64,000 nt of DNA from Colletes latitarsis (lineage: Eukaryota > Arthropoda > Insecta > Hymenoptera > Colletidae): NCBI RefSeq assembly GCF_051014445.1, contig NC_135144.1, positions 9,424,001 to 9,488,000 on the forward strand. Reading direction: 5' to 3'. The notes beneath the pieces are model-generated. The model was not told where the DNA came from, searched no databases, and saw only the letters and a program-made list of their open reading frames with translations. How positions within the stretch are numbered: the first letter of the stretch is position 1; each line of letters opens with the position of its first letter. Shown piece after piece: positions 13,217 through 26,847 of this stretch. The position numbers and the translations under genes are program-made.

Positions 13217-16200
13217 GTAACTATGTACTCTATGTATTGAGTATTTGATTAAACTTTACACTAGAAGTAACAATTTTGAGAAAATCTATAAGTATGTTAA
13301 ATGTTAAATATTTATTAGCTTAAACTTTTCTGTAAAAATTGAAGAAAGAAATATTTAAATGAAATAGAATTATATCTATAATAATAATAACAAAAAGATA
13401 CACAGAATAAAATAGATATTACACAACAAAAATATAATTACACAATACCCTCTTTCGTTAAAGGGGTATTCTAGTGTGAAGTGTGTTTTTTAAACTTTCT
13501 TGGAGAATTTTTTGCAAATAAACTGTTGTAACACATTTTGCAGTCAAATTTACAAGATTTATTTATACATGTTTTAGTGATATTTCAAATTTTGTTAGGC
13601 AAAAGAAAGTTAAAATTGGTGGTACTGTGTTCAGAAATGAAGTAAAACAATTTTATAGAAATATACAAAACGAAAATTAATTAATAAATATAACACCAAG
13701 CTAACAGGAAATAATAGACTCTTGAAAAACTGTTTAATAAAAGAACAAATAACAATACTAATGCTGAATGGATAAAAATGGAAGAATACAGTCACTCATA
13801 TACAGAATGTTCGGCCACCCCCTGGGAAAAATTTTAATGGGAGATTCTAGAGACCAAAATAAGACGAAAATCAAAAATTAGCTAAAAAAAGTTATGATTT
13901 CTCAAACATTTGGATGAAATTTGGAGGAAGCATTTCTAGCCAGAAATTATATTTTCGGTGAAGAATTTTTTTCTCGAAAGTGCGTAGGATTTCGGGAGTG
14001 TGTCTGTTCACCAAAAATGATTGTAATTGACCTCTGCAACTGAAAATAATTTTTCCAGAACGATTTGAAATTTTTTAATTTTACCGAAAAATTTGTCTAC
14101 CTTACTCAATTTTTTTCTAGAAACTGCGAAGGATTTCGGGGGTATGTCTATTCACCAAAAATGATTGTAATTGACCCTCGAAATGAAAAATATTTTTTTT
14201 AGAACGATTCGAAATTTTTTTTTTTTCGTCGAAAAATTTAGGCACCTACCCCCTGTCGATTTCTCTTAAAAATTCGTTTTTCATTTTTAATAATTTTATT
14301 TGACGCCCTACAGAAAAGTTGTCTAATACTTTTTTGTAGGTACCCATGAGCTCTACTTCAGAAAAAAGTTTCATTGAAATATATTCACTATTGTAGGAGT
14401 TATGGCTGTTTGAAAATTGGATCATTTTTTGGGGGTTTTTCTTATTTTGCGGGGTCAAGGACCAACTTTTCGAATATTTTTAGAATTTCTACATATTCTA
14501 CACTAAAATACGCGTCGTTTGCCTTTTTAAACATTAAAATCGGCCAATCCGTTCAGAAGTTATGATGTTTTAAAGATTCGCACGAAATTTCAGGGAAGCA
14601 TTTCTGGCCTCACATTAGATTTTTGTTTAGGAATTTTTTTCTCGAAAGTGGGTAGGATTTCAGGGGTATGTGTAATGACAAAAAATGATTGTAATCGACT
14701 CCTGCAACCAAAAATATTTTTTCCAGAACGATTTGAAATTTTTTTTTTCGCCGAAAAATTTGGGCACCTACCCAAATTTTTTTCTCGAAAGTGGGTAGGA
14801 TTTCGGGGGTATATCTATTCACCAAAAATGATTGTAATTGAGCCCTCTAATGGAAAATAATTTTTTCAGAACGATTTGAAACACAAGAAATTTCAGGGGA
14901 ATCATTCATTCACGATCAGACATATTTTCAGTAACAAATTTTTTTCTCGAAATTGGGTTGGTTTTCGGGGGTATCTCTATTCACCAAAAATGATTGCAAT
15001 TGACCCTCGCAATCAAAAATAATTTTTTCAGAACGATTTGAAATTTTTTAATTTTGTTGAATTTGTCTACCTACTCGAATTTTTTTCTCAAAAGTGCGTA
15101 GGATTTTGGGGGTATGTCTATTCACCAAAAATGATTGTAATTGTCTCCCGCAATCAAAAATAATTTTTTCGGACAATCAAGCGGCTTTTATTAATTCTCG
15201 TGAGAAAAGGAAAAGAACCTTTTTCTAGCACGATGCAAATAAACGTAATTTTCTGACACACGATCGTATGTGTCTCCTTGTCCTTTCAATTGAAAATAAT
15301 CGTATGGCAAAACGTAGCACGCCTACATTCGGTTTTAATTTCCATACATAAGGAAAAGCCACGAATTATGTTATATGCGGTGTTTAATAATAAATTGAAC
15401 GATAGTATTATTATTATATAGTTATTATTTACCACTAGAGGAATTATAATTTCACCAAAGAATATCGATTAATAAATTTTGAATAAGGCAATACAAGTAG
15501 GTACATACATTCGACTCTAATGCGAAATCGTTATAATTTCAAAACATCAATTCAAATGTGGCACATATTCTAGTTGTCTTTTCATTTCTTCATCAAGTGT
15601 CACAATTTATGGGGGTGCGTAAAGAAGAAACTAAAACAAAACTTTGACTCCTGTAGCTAAGGATCACCCTAATGGTGGCTCAACCGCCATAAATGAAATA
15701 GCGCTTATTCCGTCTGTAGGGCGAGACACAAAATTCAGTATTTGCATACGTATTTACCATACTGTTAACTAAAAAATCTTTTAGATAAATGATATTTCGT
15801 AACAGTAATTAACATTAAACCATACAAAATGAGGCAGTCGAAACTGATTAGCACTTCGATCTTTATAAATATTATTTTCTCTAGAACAGGAATGACCAAT
15901 TGGGCATCTCGCGGGCTCGGGCTTCCGCCATTGACCCAAGACAAATCTCCGGGCACTTCGTGCAAATGACATCGCAGCAAGAAATGACGGGTGGGAATTG
16001 ACTGCAGTAGTAGGGATGCAACAGTCGTACGCTTAACACTGACGGCCGCTGTACGTATGTGTGATTTCGGTCACTCTGATTTCCGGCCGCTATGTCATCG
16101 TCTCAATTTATATCATCTTTATAATTTTTTCTCAAGTTACAAATTATGCCTTACTTTGATGTACATAAACCCAGAGGCGGATTTAAACTTTTGCTACCCC

Positions 16201-16837
16201 GGGCTACCATATTGTTGCTATCCCACAACAACAGGAAAGAGTAAGGGAAGGAGAACCATAAAAACTTAAAATGCTAGATCTAAAAGTATTCGTTAAAAAA
16301 ATTTATTATTACTTGTTTAAAATTTTTAAATATTTACTATTTATTATTTAAAAATTTTCCCAAAAAGGTTGCAGTACTAGACTACAGTCTACTTAGCTTA
16401 TACCTAAATTCGTCTCTGTGTAAACCAGTCACTTTAGAGAAATGTATCAAGTCGAGATATAAACTAATGTGACGATAGTAGCGGCCGTCAAAGTGTTAAG
16501 ACTTTAGAGTCGTGTGAATCATCGTATCTAGGACTAATTACTTTTCCTAATACAGGGTGTAACGCAGTGGTTCTTAACGTGTGACACACGGACCTCGAAG
16601 GGACTGTAGATAGATATCTGAGGATACGTGAATTTAATAATTTTATTTCTTTGTTTATAACGATTTTATTTAATCTATCTTAAGTCCCTTGTGAAACCGT
16701 GCAACTTTTATTCAGCAATATTTGTCTCTAAAGATAATAATATTAATGTAAAGCGAAGTTGCAATTTTAAGTGCTTCATTTTGTATGTAAGCAAATATAT
16801 AATTAAATTAGTACTTAAGAGATTTTATATGTTACAG
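13217..16837 (+). other. ro intron 3
   Basis: Contains a CAGGGTG element lacking its right terminus (13803 to about 15170). The 16.56-16.64 kb stretch, with CAGTGGTTCTTAACGTGTG, resembles the end of a hAT-type repeat. No other exon was seen. Confidence 0.75.
13803..15170 (-). mobile_element. CAGGGTG TIR element, copy B, right end missing
   Basis: Left end CAGAATGTTCGGCCACC (mutated from CAGGGTG) after TA. It contains repeated internal units and the long conserved block (14246-14570), but stops around 15170 inside a unit with no right TIR. Lies in ro intron 3. Confidence 0.75.
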
Positions 16838-17018
16838 GTACTTTGCAGTCTCTAATGGACTGGCAAACTTGCCAGTTTATGGCAGGGATAAGTTCTGTGA
16901 GTTCTGCTCCAGTAAAGAAGCATTTAGGTCCGCAGCCAATCATTTGTGTGTTTCAATAAATCCTGCTAATGGAACTTTTATAAAACAGCCGAACTATAAT
17001 AGTAGTGGAAGTGAATAA
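16838..17018 (+). CDS. ro: rough homeobox gene, last coding exon (C-terminus)
   Basis: Final exon, too short to stand as an ORF on its own. The acceptor is TTACAG ending at 16837. The first base completes the split Arg codon left at 13216, then 59 codons and TAA follow at 17016-17018. The peptide begins YFAVSNGLANLPVYG and ends QPNYNSSGSE. A short Tyr/Asn-rich tail directly after the DQHYR extension fits the rough family, where FxxxNG follows the same point. It contains a CEFC pair with no partner cysteines, so I do not call a zinc site. An AATAAA polyadenylation signal lies at 17067-17072, 49 nt after the stop. The total for four exons is 897 nt, divisible by 3, an internal check on the model. 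Confidence 0.85.
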
Positions 17019-17066
17019 TCTGACAACGCATCAAATACAATGTCCCTGATCTAAAGTTTTTGTGAA

Positions 17067-17072
17067 AATAAA
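17067..17072 (+). terminator. ro: Probable polyadenylation signal of ro
   Basis: AATAAA 49 nt downstream of the ro stop codon, in AT-rich sequence about 100 bp before the palindromic repeat begins. The hexamer is frequent by chance in such DNA, so position is the main support. Confidence 0.5.
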
Positions 17073-17611
17073 TTCAAATTATACGATAAATTTTAGAAAA
17101 AGCTTATTGTGCCTTTTATATTTACTTATTAAATATACACATAGAAAAGAAAGTTACAACACTATTAGCACAGACGAAGTATACGAGTAGACCTTTCACC
17201 CCATGTATTTTTTCGGCCCATTTTTATGGGGCCCCATTACCATTTCCGTGTCACTCGCAACGTTACCAACAGATTTAGAAATAAACACAAGAGGAAGTGT
17301 GACAGAAAATGAAATTACATAAATTTTAGTATTTTTTAACGAAATGAAAGCTATACGGTCCAGAATTGAATATCAATCGATTAATTTTTACTGGAGTAAC
17401 CAATCGATTAAGATTATTTAAAGATTTCAAGATTATTAAAGTACATAAGGATGTACCTCATTGATAAGAACAACGCAAATCCTCTATTTTTTATTTTAAA
17501 TTGTAATACATCATTTATTTAAAAAATAACTCGGCAAAAACGTATTTGCGACTCGAAATCGGTGTTATCAGACCACGAACCGGGGCGAAGAACGTATGTG
17601 AAACTATAAGA

Positions 17612-17735
17612 AGAACGCAGCCATTAGCTCATATTATTTACTATGTAATTAATATAATTATTAATTATATAGTAAATAATAATCCCCAGGTCTCACCGCG
17701 GGGAGGTTGCTGCGAATGGAGACCCACCCTAGCCT
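17612..17735 (+). repeat. Foldback module with GAGGTTGCTGCG tail, copy 1
   Basis: GCAGCCATTAGCTC, then an almost perfect palindrome (ATTATTTACTAT ... ATAGTAAATAAT), then GGTCTCACC-GAGGTTGCTGCGAATGGAGACC, itself bounded by GGTCTC/GAGACC. Related modules lie at 31720-31790 and 31925-32025. Confidence 0.6.
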
Positions 17736-17819
17736 CGCCCCAACCACCCTTCCTTTGGCGAGGAATTCGATTACCTATCTAAAAGAGAAGCTATCGAAAA
17801 GTTGGAAATTAGCTACAAA

Positions 17820-18540
17820 GGGAGAGTTCTTAAAAGAACTGCCCAATAAAGAGATGAAGAACCTAACAAAATGTCAATACATGTGAGATGATACACATGT
17901 TTTCTAGAAACGAAATTGGAATGTGCACGTACGAACTCTGACTGATGAAGAGATCGAAAACCTAACAAAATGTTGCCTAACAGCACATGTTTTCTAGAAA
18001 CAAAGTTGGAATGTGCAACTGCACATGCGAATCCTGATTATTAAAATGCCAATATGCACTTTATTATTAATTGTTCCTTCTTAAATGGACGATTTCATTA
18101 TGACAGTGCCTAATAAGACACTGAAGATCCAACCAGAAATGTGCAACTGTATGTATGGATCTTGCATATTAGAATACTAATATGTACCTTAATATTAATC
18201 ATTCGTACTTAAATGAACGCACACGCTTTGGTAGTATTTAATAAAACGCTGGAGAACGTTTCTTTACCTTATAATCTATATACATTTGTACTTATGTTCT
18301 AACGCAATCTGTAGAAACGAAGAAATATGAGGGAATATTTTCTTCTTGGTATGTTCGTCAATTCCACGATGTTTTTCTAAAACATACACACATATGCAAT
18401 ACATATAACCGATATAAAACGAAGATATGACAAGATATTTTCTTCTTGGTGTCTTTGTTAATCCCACGATGTTTCCCTGAAACAAAAATTCATATCCAAT
18501 AAATAGAATTGTATGAAATATTTCTCTAAGAACGATCAAG
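17820..18540 (+). repeat. Degenerate tandem repeats
   Basis: First part: units with AACCTAACAAAATGT and CATGTTTTCTAGAAAC repeat near 17870-17915 and 17960-18005, with weaker traces to 18160. Second part: a 100-bp direct duplication, where AATATTTTCTTCTTGG-type sequence at about 18333 recurs at 18433, followed in both by CACGATGTTT. Confidence 0.6.
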
Positions 18541-19481
18541 ATGGAATCCGTGTACCATTCTCAATTCCATTCTTCAATGATTATATGTATATTCTGTAAC
18601 AAGAACTTGTTCAAAGGATTAATAGCTGAAATGAAAGTGTATTAATGGGCACAGAAAAAAATAATTATATACCGTCAAGATAGACTAATGGTAACCGATC
18701 ATACTAAAAATGATATTATGAAATTAATATTTGAGCTAAAGCTTCCACGAGTAAAAATTTATAATAAAAAGTTTAAAAACATAAATATTACGTAATTGAA
18801 ATTGAATGAAATTTTAAATTCGTCTCAGTGTTAAGATAAATACCAAATTGATCGAAAATTGTATTCATTTGTTACCGTAGATTTTATTTTTCGTTTCTTT
18901 TATGAAATGAAAAATTTTTCAAGACGTATACATTGCAATAATTATATTTTACTGTATTGAAAACTAAATTAGGTTCGTACAGAAAAAGCAATAACGAACG
19001 AAAATGTCGATTCTACATTTTTACGATTCTCAATATGAAATGTCGAATTGCAATTTGCATACCCTTTTCATGTAAGCATTCTATTTTCCATCAATTAAAA
19101 CAATGATCGCGAACAAACTTTGATTTATGCAAAGAATACAGAATATTTATAAAAAATTGACTATTTATAAATAACAATTGAGTTGCAAAGGTTATTATAT
19201 CCCGTAAAAATTACCAACTCTAATAATGAATAATTAGTGATATAGATATATGTATATATATTGGAATCATAAATTCAATCTACAATAAAATTAATCATAA
19301 TATAGCACTTTTTAATGCATCACAAATCTGTAATAAAAATACATTCACATAAATTACAGATATTAACACGTTATAAAGAATAAAACAATTGGTCTATTTA
19401 CAACAGTACTTTCAAGCAGTATTTCTTTTGTAAAATATATGTATTTCAGATAGTTGGAATAAACGTCCACTCGTCTTGCAT

Positions 19482-21075
19482 TCAAATAACCCGTGAGTGG
19501 ACCATTCTTTCTTTCGCAACGCTAATTTATAAAATAAAAAACTATACACGAGTGGTGCTTGTTATTCGTTAAATGAACCACACAGGGTTCCTTTATTAAT
19601 CAAATCGCGTGCACCCATATTCAATCATGCGCAACACTAATTTTAATAATGACGTTGAGCCATTCAAGGCTTTGCAGAATCCCAGCTTGCTTCTTGTTGA
19701 TCCTGGTGCAGTGGCCAGCGTTTTGGCCAGCTTTCGGGCATTGAATCGCAACTCTAATTAATAAAAAACGCGACAAGTCAAGATCGCAACGCTAATTTAT
19801 AATATAAAAATTCCAATCGCGATTTATAATAATAAAAGCAACCGCAAATGGTGATTATTCGCAACGCTACCCTGAAAAGTAAACGCGAAAAATAGTAATT
19901 CGCAACGCTAAGAGCAAACCGATCAGTTAATTCGCAATGCTATTCTTAAATAACAATAAAAGCAATCGCGTATGGAATTCGCAACGCTAACCTGAAAAGG
20001 AAACGCGAAAAATAGGAATTCGCAACTCTACAAGCAAACGCGATTATTGTATATTCGCAACTCTATCTTTAATGGAAAAATATTTATGTTTCGCAACGCT
20101 AATGCAAATCGCGTTGCCCAAAAATGCTGGATCGGGTGTTGGCGTCTTCAGTTGTAGCTATAAACATACATGCATAAAATAAACTAACTACTTCAAGCTA
20201 CTTCAAACTACAATAGAGTGACATATATGGGGATGAAGTTAGACGTTTTAAATATCGCAACACTACGGGGCAACAACGCGAGAAATCAACAATCGCAACG
20301 CTAATTTATAATAGAAAAAATTCCAAACGCGACTTGTAACAATAAAAGCAATCGCGAATGTGGTAATTATTCGCAACACTATCCTGAAAAGCAAACGCGA
20401 AAAATAGTATTCGCAACTCTAATTCGCAATCACGTTTACCAAAAATTCGCAACGCTATTTTTAAAGCAAACGCCCGGTTTCTAGGTTTGCATAAAAACAA
20501 TCGCGAATCGTGTTTAGAAGCAACACTAACACTTCAACGCGATAAATATTTGTTCGCAACTCTACGAACAAACGCGAACATTGTATATTATTCGCAACTC
20601 TAACTTTAATCAGGGGCTATTGGTACATGTACATACACATGTACTGGTCACAAAATAAACTAACTACCATTAGTACTACAATTGGGGTAGAATTTGAGCA
20701 TTGAAAATATCGCAACGCTAAATAAAAAATCGCACGATCAATCAAGATCGCAACGCTAATTTATAACATGAAAATTACAAACGCGGCTGACATCCATTAT
20801 ATACATAAAAGAGTAAAAGAGCAACGCGAATCGTGATTGTTCGCAACACTACCCTGAAAAGCAAACGCGAAAAATAGTATTTCGCAACTCTACAAACAAT
20901 CGCGTTTATCAATAATTCGCAAAGCTATTTTTAAGCAAACGTTCAGTACCTAAGTTTGCAAAAAAGCAATCGCGTATCGTGTCAAGGCGCAGCACTACCC
21001 TGAAAAGGAAACACGAAAAACAGTGATTCGCAATTCTACAAGCAAACGCGATTATTGCATATTCGCAACTCTATG
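19482..21075 (+). repeat. GCAACGC / CGCG satellite, left arm
   Basis: Dozens of TTCGCAACGCTA words (variants CGCAACACTA, CGCAACTCTA) alternate with AAACGCGA or AATCGCGA words at irregular spacing of roughly 25-45 bp. Higher-order units of about 0.5 kb recur: for example, CCTGAAAAG(T/C/G)AAACGCGAAAAA appears several times, and each larger unit ends near CATACATG and ATAAACTAACTAC (20160-20190, 20630-20665, 21120-21175). Confidence 0.85.
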
Positions 21076-23101
21076 TACATCATAACCGCGAGTTGCCCTG
21101 ATGGCTGGCATGTATGGTGCAATCATGTACCAAGTACATGCATACGTGAGCCAGCCAGAAAAATAAACTAACTACAACTACAGACGAATTAAGTGACAAA
21201 GTAGTAACAGGAATGACTTTCCATCCTCATCCAAAGATGAAGATGAAAAGCCATTTGTTGTAGCCCACTCTTGAAACAATTTGTTAGGGCCTCTTCAGCT
21301 CATATAGAGCCTTTTCTTTCTTCGGCGGTCCTGCCGAAGCCTGAAACTTACTTAAGACTTGGCTCGAGATTTTGTGCAATACGTAGTCTTCCAACAATAT
21401 ACGAATTGTTGGTCGAGCATACGTGGTGAATCTCGAGCGGGACGAGCGTTTCGTAAGGGACCTAATCGCGACCGCGAGCGCGAGAGAGCAACTTTAAAAG
21501 TCGCGCGATTCGAGGAGTCGAAAATAAAGCCGAAACAAACATACACCGTTTGAATCAGCAAGATTTCTACCCTCGTAATCGTAACTACAGGAACAGAACT
21601 GCCACGCGAAAACGCGCCTACCCGAATTACTAATGTGGACAGTCCTGCCCTGACCCTACCTACTTAGATTAAGCACACACACTAGAAAGTTACCTACCTA
21701 CCTAACCCTATATTTAAAAAATTGCAAAACTCAATCAAGCAAACAAACACTCCACGGTTCTCATTCTCAATGTCCGGGCGCGACCTAAACTAGAGAGGAA
21801 TCCCCGGGGTTCCTCCGACACCCGGACATAACACTCCATTCATACTCTAAATGTACATACCAGTTTCTGAAATCGTCTGACAAAGGCTAGTGTCCATTGC
21901 GTATTTTTATTATATATATAAATATTTGTATAGAACGTTTTAATATATGGAATATAGTATTTAATGAAATATATTGTATGGATGTATCATTGAAGATTGA
22001 AAAATATTAAGATTTAAATCCATTAAGATCAACAGTTTTCAAGTAAATGGTAAATTGAAATTTGATATTATTATTGATAAAAATCTAATGTTATAAAATT
22101 CTGTATGTAAATTACAATTATAAAAACATCTGAAACGACGCACTTCCACAACCTAACCACAACACACACATGTGGACAGTACGTCGCGCACGATTCACTA
22201 ACCAATGTCAGTCGTCAATATGTTGTTGAATTATTATAAATAAAGTCATCGTGCCCGTTGCCTTCGCTCATACAAATAGCACCTGGGCACGTGCATGAAC
22301 TTAGGCAACGAACACGGAAAAATTAGTCTGAAAATCCTGACTAGAAAAACTGGTTAATAGCTAAACGGTATTTCGTATTTCATTTTTAGTTAAAATGACT
22401 CGACTTGTTATATGTAATATATCAATAATAAAATACGTTAATATTGAAAAATACTATTAATCAATAAAACTATTGTAATTGAAATTTAATTATTTAAAAT
22501 GAAAGACTTTATTAAGATTTTATGATAATTTAATTTGAGAATTGAAATTCATTATTGAAACAAATTTAATAAAGTATTACTTAAAAAATTCAAAGTTGAT
22601 TCTATTGTCAAAGTAAATTTTTAAAATATGTAACTAGTATAAAATGCATGTTACTTTGACTCAAAAATCAACCTGCCGCGAAATGCCTTCTTGCACATTA
22701 AACACATCATACGATGTATTAATTAAGTAAACGATCAATATTTAATAATTTATATTAATGTTCTACTTGATCATGTGATAAATATAATGTTTTCACATTA
22801 TATTAATTTATTTTCTTCTCCATCATATAATTCATATAAAGTTAATAAAAATATTTTATATATTTTGTAAAAATTGTGTTATATTTATTTGTAACATTAA
22901 GAAACGCGAGTGCAAGAAGACCCTAAAACCTGTTCTAAAAAATATAACAGTTGATGTCACTACTCACGGGTATTGAAAATACCTGTGGTCACTTAACTCG
23001 TCAAAAATACTAAGTATACAACTGGTCACCCGTGTTGATTCGGATCTTTCATCCTACAACATGGTTGGGGACCAGAGGAACAAAAGTCACATGCGACTCA
23101 C

Positions 23102-23180
23102 TAATGATGACTGGAAGTTCTCGAAGTCATCCATCAGTCAGCATGGTCCTGTTGGTTAGGTTCAGGATCAGGTCCAGATA
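23102..23180 (-). other. Left-arm exon-like module L4
   Basis: Mirror of R4: acceptor TTTTTCTTACAG before 23180 and donor GTGAGTCGCATG after 23102. The donor plus the following intron start (GTCGCATGTGA) are nearly identical to R4. A second version of the module lies at 23270-23341. Confidence 0.45.
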
Positions 23181-25768
23181 CTGTAAGAAAAATGCAAGAA
23201 AATTAGAATTTATTGTTAAAATACAAAGATTTTTAATTAACAAATTTGAAAGTATAAATTTATGCTTACGTTGTTCGCTCGTGGTCCACCGCCCGATACC
23301 CCCCGGGTACTGCTGCTGGTTTCCAGAATGAGGTTCAGTAACTGTAAGAAAACTGTAAAAAAAAACAACTAGAATCTATTCTTAAAACTCTAAAGATTTC
23401 TAATTAAACATTTGAAAGTATAAATTTATACCTACACTGTTTGCTCGTGAAGCATCGCCCAATAGTCCTCTTCAGTGATGCACTGACTCTAATTCCGGTA
23501 ACGAGGAGTTTAAATTTCAAATTGAAAAAATAATTAATTTGATTAAGAAGTATTAAATTAGATTACCGCGACCGAAGATTGAAATCGGCGAACAAATGAT
23601 ACTATTCTCGCGGTTCATAAAACAAGGAGAGCCACGATGCTCTGGAAGTAATTTAAAAACTGCGTAGGAAACACTGCTTCTATCCTCGCGTTTGCCTAAC
23701 ACCGTAAACGACAACGTATGTTGGGGTCACTTTGCCCCGAGAAACAAACTTGTTGCTACGTACAATCACTGAATCTACTGGCCGCATTGCGCGCGGCCAA
23801 CAAATTTCCTGGAAAAAAAGAGCTGAAAAGAAAGAGACAGGATGGAAGAAATACAACAAGCACATCTGTGCTTTGCCTACTGGTTTTCTTTTTTCTTTTT
23901 CTTAAAAGAGTTCGTCAACAGAAATACTGCTTTATCTAGTACTACTGTATACATAGTTTGCCACGAAGGCGAAATATTCTCAATCAATGAGAATTCCAAC
24001 GATAAAATATTATCTACGAAAATAATGAAGTATAAGCAATTATTCAATTTATAAATATTATATCACTAAGTTTCATAGTTAGAGTTGTAAGCATGATTAT
24101 GTTTACTTTATCGAACGTTAGAATATCCCGTAATTTTTATAAATATTCCGAAATTTGCAACAATTAAAGTTCGTTGGTTATTTATGCTTGAACAGCATAT
24201 TCCAACTATGTAGTTTCTACGTTTTCTTAAACTTGCATCGAAAATGTATGCAAATTACAATTACAACAATTCATAAAGAAAGAAATATAAATAATCGATT
24301 AAATAAATAACACTTGGAAATATTCAATCGCGATCAGAATACAGTTAAATATAAACTATTTCAATTTATCGTTAATATCTACCGATGCTATTTGTGTATA
24401 CTTCGATATATATCGAAGTGGATAAAAAGTTTGTTAACGATTTCTATATTTTATCTTAACAATGGCCGCTTAGAAAATTATGATCATGCTTGCAACGAAT
24501 AACGTAATAAAGAGATAAAAATATATAAATATTAATATGGATGTTAATTTTCGTTATAATTGTTTAAACGTTACTAATATTCCCTCCATTTGTCGAGTTG
24601 CCTGCCATCTATTATGGTGTCCTTTACGCGCCAATAAAAGTTTCCATGGCGTCGAATTTCAAGCAGAGACTGTAACAGAAATAAAATACAAATTAAATCA
24701 TAATTAAACAATAATTGATAATAATGAGGAAATATGAAAAGGTTAGAAATACATCACGACACGTCTTGACATGTTTCAATACGTCTTGTATTTCAAAAAA
24801 ACGAAACGAAATAAAGATCCACTAAAGAACATAAACGATTATTATAATTGGGTAATGATTAAATCGAAACCGTATTGCAAGAGAACGTAATGAAAACGCG
24901 AGTAGTAATAATGGAAGAATAAACAGGTTAGAATTACGCACCCCATCCGCGAAACGCCGGTACGTCTTGACGCGTCTTACCACGTTAATCGTCAGAGTAC
25001 AAATGGCGACACCTCGGTAACGCTCGCGAATTAGTTGGCGAGGTGGGGAAAGAGCCGATGTCTCGCGAAGCTTGTTATTCGAAAAGGAATAGAGATGCCT
25101 CAGATAGAAACCGCGGATACGCGACTTTCTAGAACAACGTAAATACCTTGACTTTAGAATTATGTATATTGATAGATGGCGATATAATGTACATACAAAT
25201 TAAATATAACTCCCCCTTTGGCGATTTATAGTTCTCAACTAACCACCACCCATGAGAAGAGGCCGCTAAAATCACCTCCAAATTTTTAGGTCGGTATGGC
25301 AGAAATAAGAAATAATTAAGTAATCACTCAGCATGTCTATTTATAGATTTAGTATTAAATTTGACCGATAAAAACACAAAAATATGTAAATATATATAGG
25401 TAGAAACTCACTTGTTGTAACGAAGTTAATTTCCCCAATATTCCATTTGCCTGTTGCTATTGCTGTAACAGCAATAAAACACATATTACAATTCAATGCG
25501 TTAAAATAAATGTACCTATAACTTAATTAAACGTCGACTCAAACCGAAATATGATCCGTGAATTGTTAATTATGTCTATAGACTTCGTAATTGACGACGA
25601 TTATGTATGGGAAGAGCACGTACGAAACAGATCAAACATTTTTTGCGATTCCGATTGATTTGAACATCAGAAACGTGTTAATATTAAATGAAAACACTAA
25701 CAGACAGTAAAGGAAAGTATTACGAGCGATTTGGAATATTAAGATGACAATAATTAAGAATTACGTAC

Positions 25769-25892
25769 CTCATTAAACACGAAGTCTGCCACTGCATCTC
25801 ATCACACGAGTTTCCAGAGGACGAATGACGGACAGGAACGGACACGTCTCCCGCGGGGGCAATGGTGGGGAGAGGGGTGAGATGGTCACGAT
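25769..25892 (-). other. Left-arm exon-like module L1
   Basis: Mirror of R1. Read on the minus strand, acceptor GGAATACAG precedes 25892 and donor GTACGTAA follows 25769. The CCCGCGGGAGACGTGTCC core is identical to R1. Confidence 0.45.
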
Positions 25893-26010
25893 CTGTATTC
25901 CAAAAGAAAAGGTTAAACCTTATATCTCGAATAACTGAAAATAAACAAAGTAAATAATTATAATAAATACAAAAAGATACCAGACTAACAATTAATTAAT
26001 GATTTATTGT

Positions 26011-26049
26011 CTTTATATCCTTGTGACGTCACAATGAGTAACAGCCAAT
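26011..26049 (-). promoter_or_regulatory. Left-arm promoter: CCAAT box, CRE, TATA
   Basis: Mirror of the right-arm set, reading leftward: CCAAT at 26045-26049, TGACGTCA at 26024-26031, and TATAAAG (CTTTATA on plus) at 26011-26017. All three elements and their spacing are preserved although surrounding sequence has diverged. Together the two form a divergent pair about 0.8 kb apart. Confidence 0.6.
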
Positions 26050-26130
26050 CACAGGCGCTGCTTGAACATCGAATATCGATTTATTAATCGACACACAAGT
26101 AACTAGATCTATTGGAATACATTAATTATC

Positions 26131-26769
26131 ACTATTTTGCCACACCAATAGACAAATAGTATATATAGAATATAGAAAGACATTCATTTTTCACGATGTT
26201 TTTCCTTTGCGTCATAAGACTCTGTCTCCCATTAAATACTACCCTAGACTATTGCTTGTCTGTATCTATTTATTTTGTATTCTCCATTATTTTGTAAAAG
26301 TAATTTTATTATTACCGTCGCTAGCATTCGTAAGCCAGGGTCAGTCATCTGATACGTTTGTTATTTTTTCAACGCTCGGTTAGATTCTGTTTATATTCGC
26401 GCACGCCGGCCACTCGACTTCACCTTGCAGCTGGGCTCAGAAATTCCTTGTCCGTGCGACACGAAAAAAAAGTTGCTTTACACATCTTCACTATGCATTG
26501 CCTGTGCCCTTAATCCGTGTGTTACGAAAAAATGTTCGCTGAGACATCTATTTCACATTTCGTTTATGTCTGTACTACCAACTTCTTACCATAAAACAAG
26601 CCCAATGTTATCGACCCAGAATCAAGATAGATTTTTATGTAAATCTAGTGAAAACTGAAATAAATAATTTTCGAAAATATACTATACACAAAAGGAACAT
26701 TTATATGAGAATCTCATTGCAATTTCGATTAAAAGTTAATATTTGCACGTTATATATTTCTATAGTTAT
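26131..26769. other. Central spacer of the palindrome
   Basis: Unique sequence between the arms and between the divergent promoters. It holds one 77-codon open frame (26425-26658, Cys-rich, no family recognised) preceded by an acceptor-like TTCACCTTGCAG. Not enough to call a gene. Confidence 0.5.
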
Positions 26770-26847
26770 AATTAATATATTTCAATCGATCTAGTTACTT
26801 GTGTGTCGATTAACAGATCGATATTACATCTTGAAACAGCGGCTGTG

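Noticed and set aside
19482..21075. CRISPR-like array of regularly recurring words
   Set aside because: Word spacing is irregular, spacers are themselves repetitive, there are no cas genes, and the genome is an insect's. It is a satellite.
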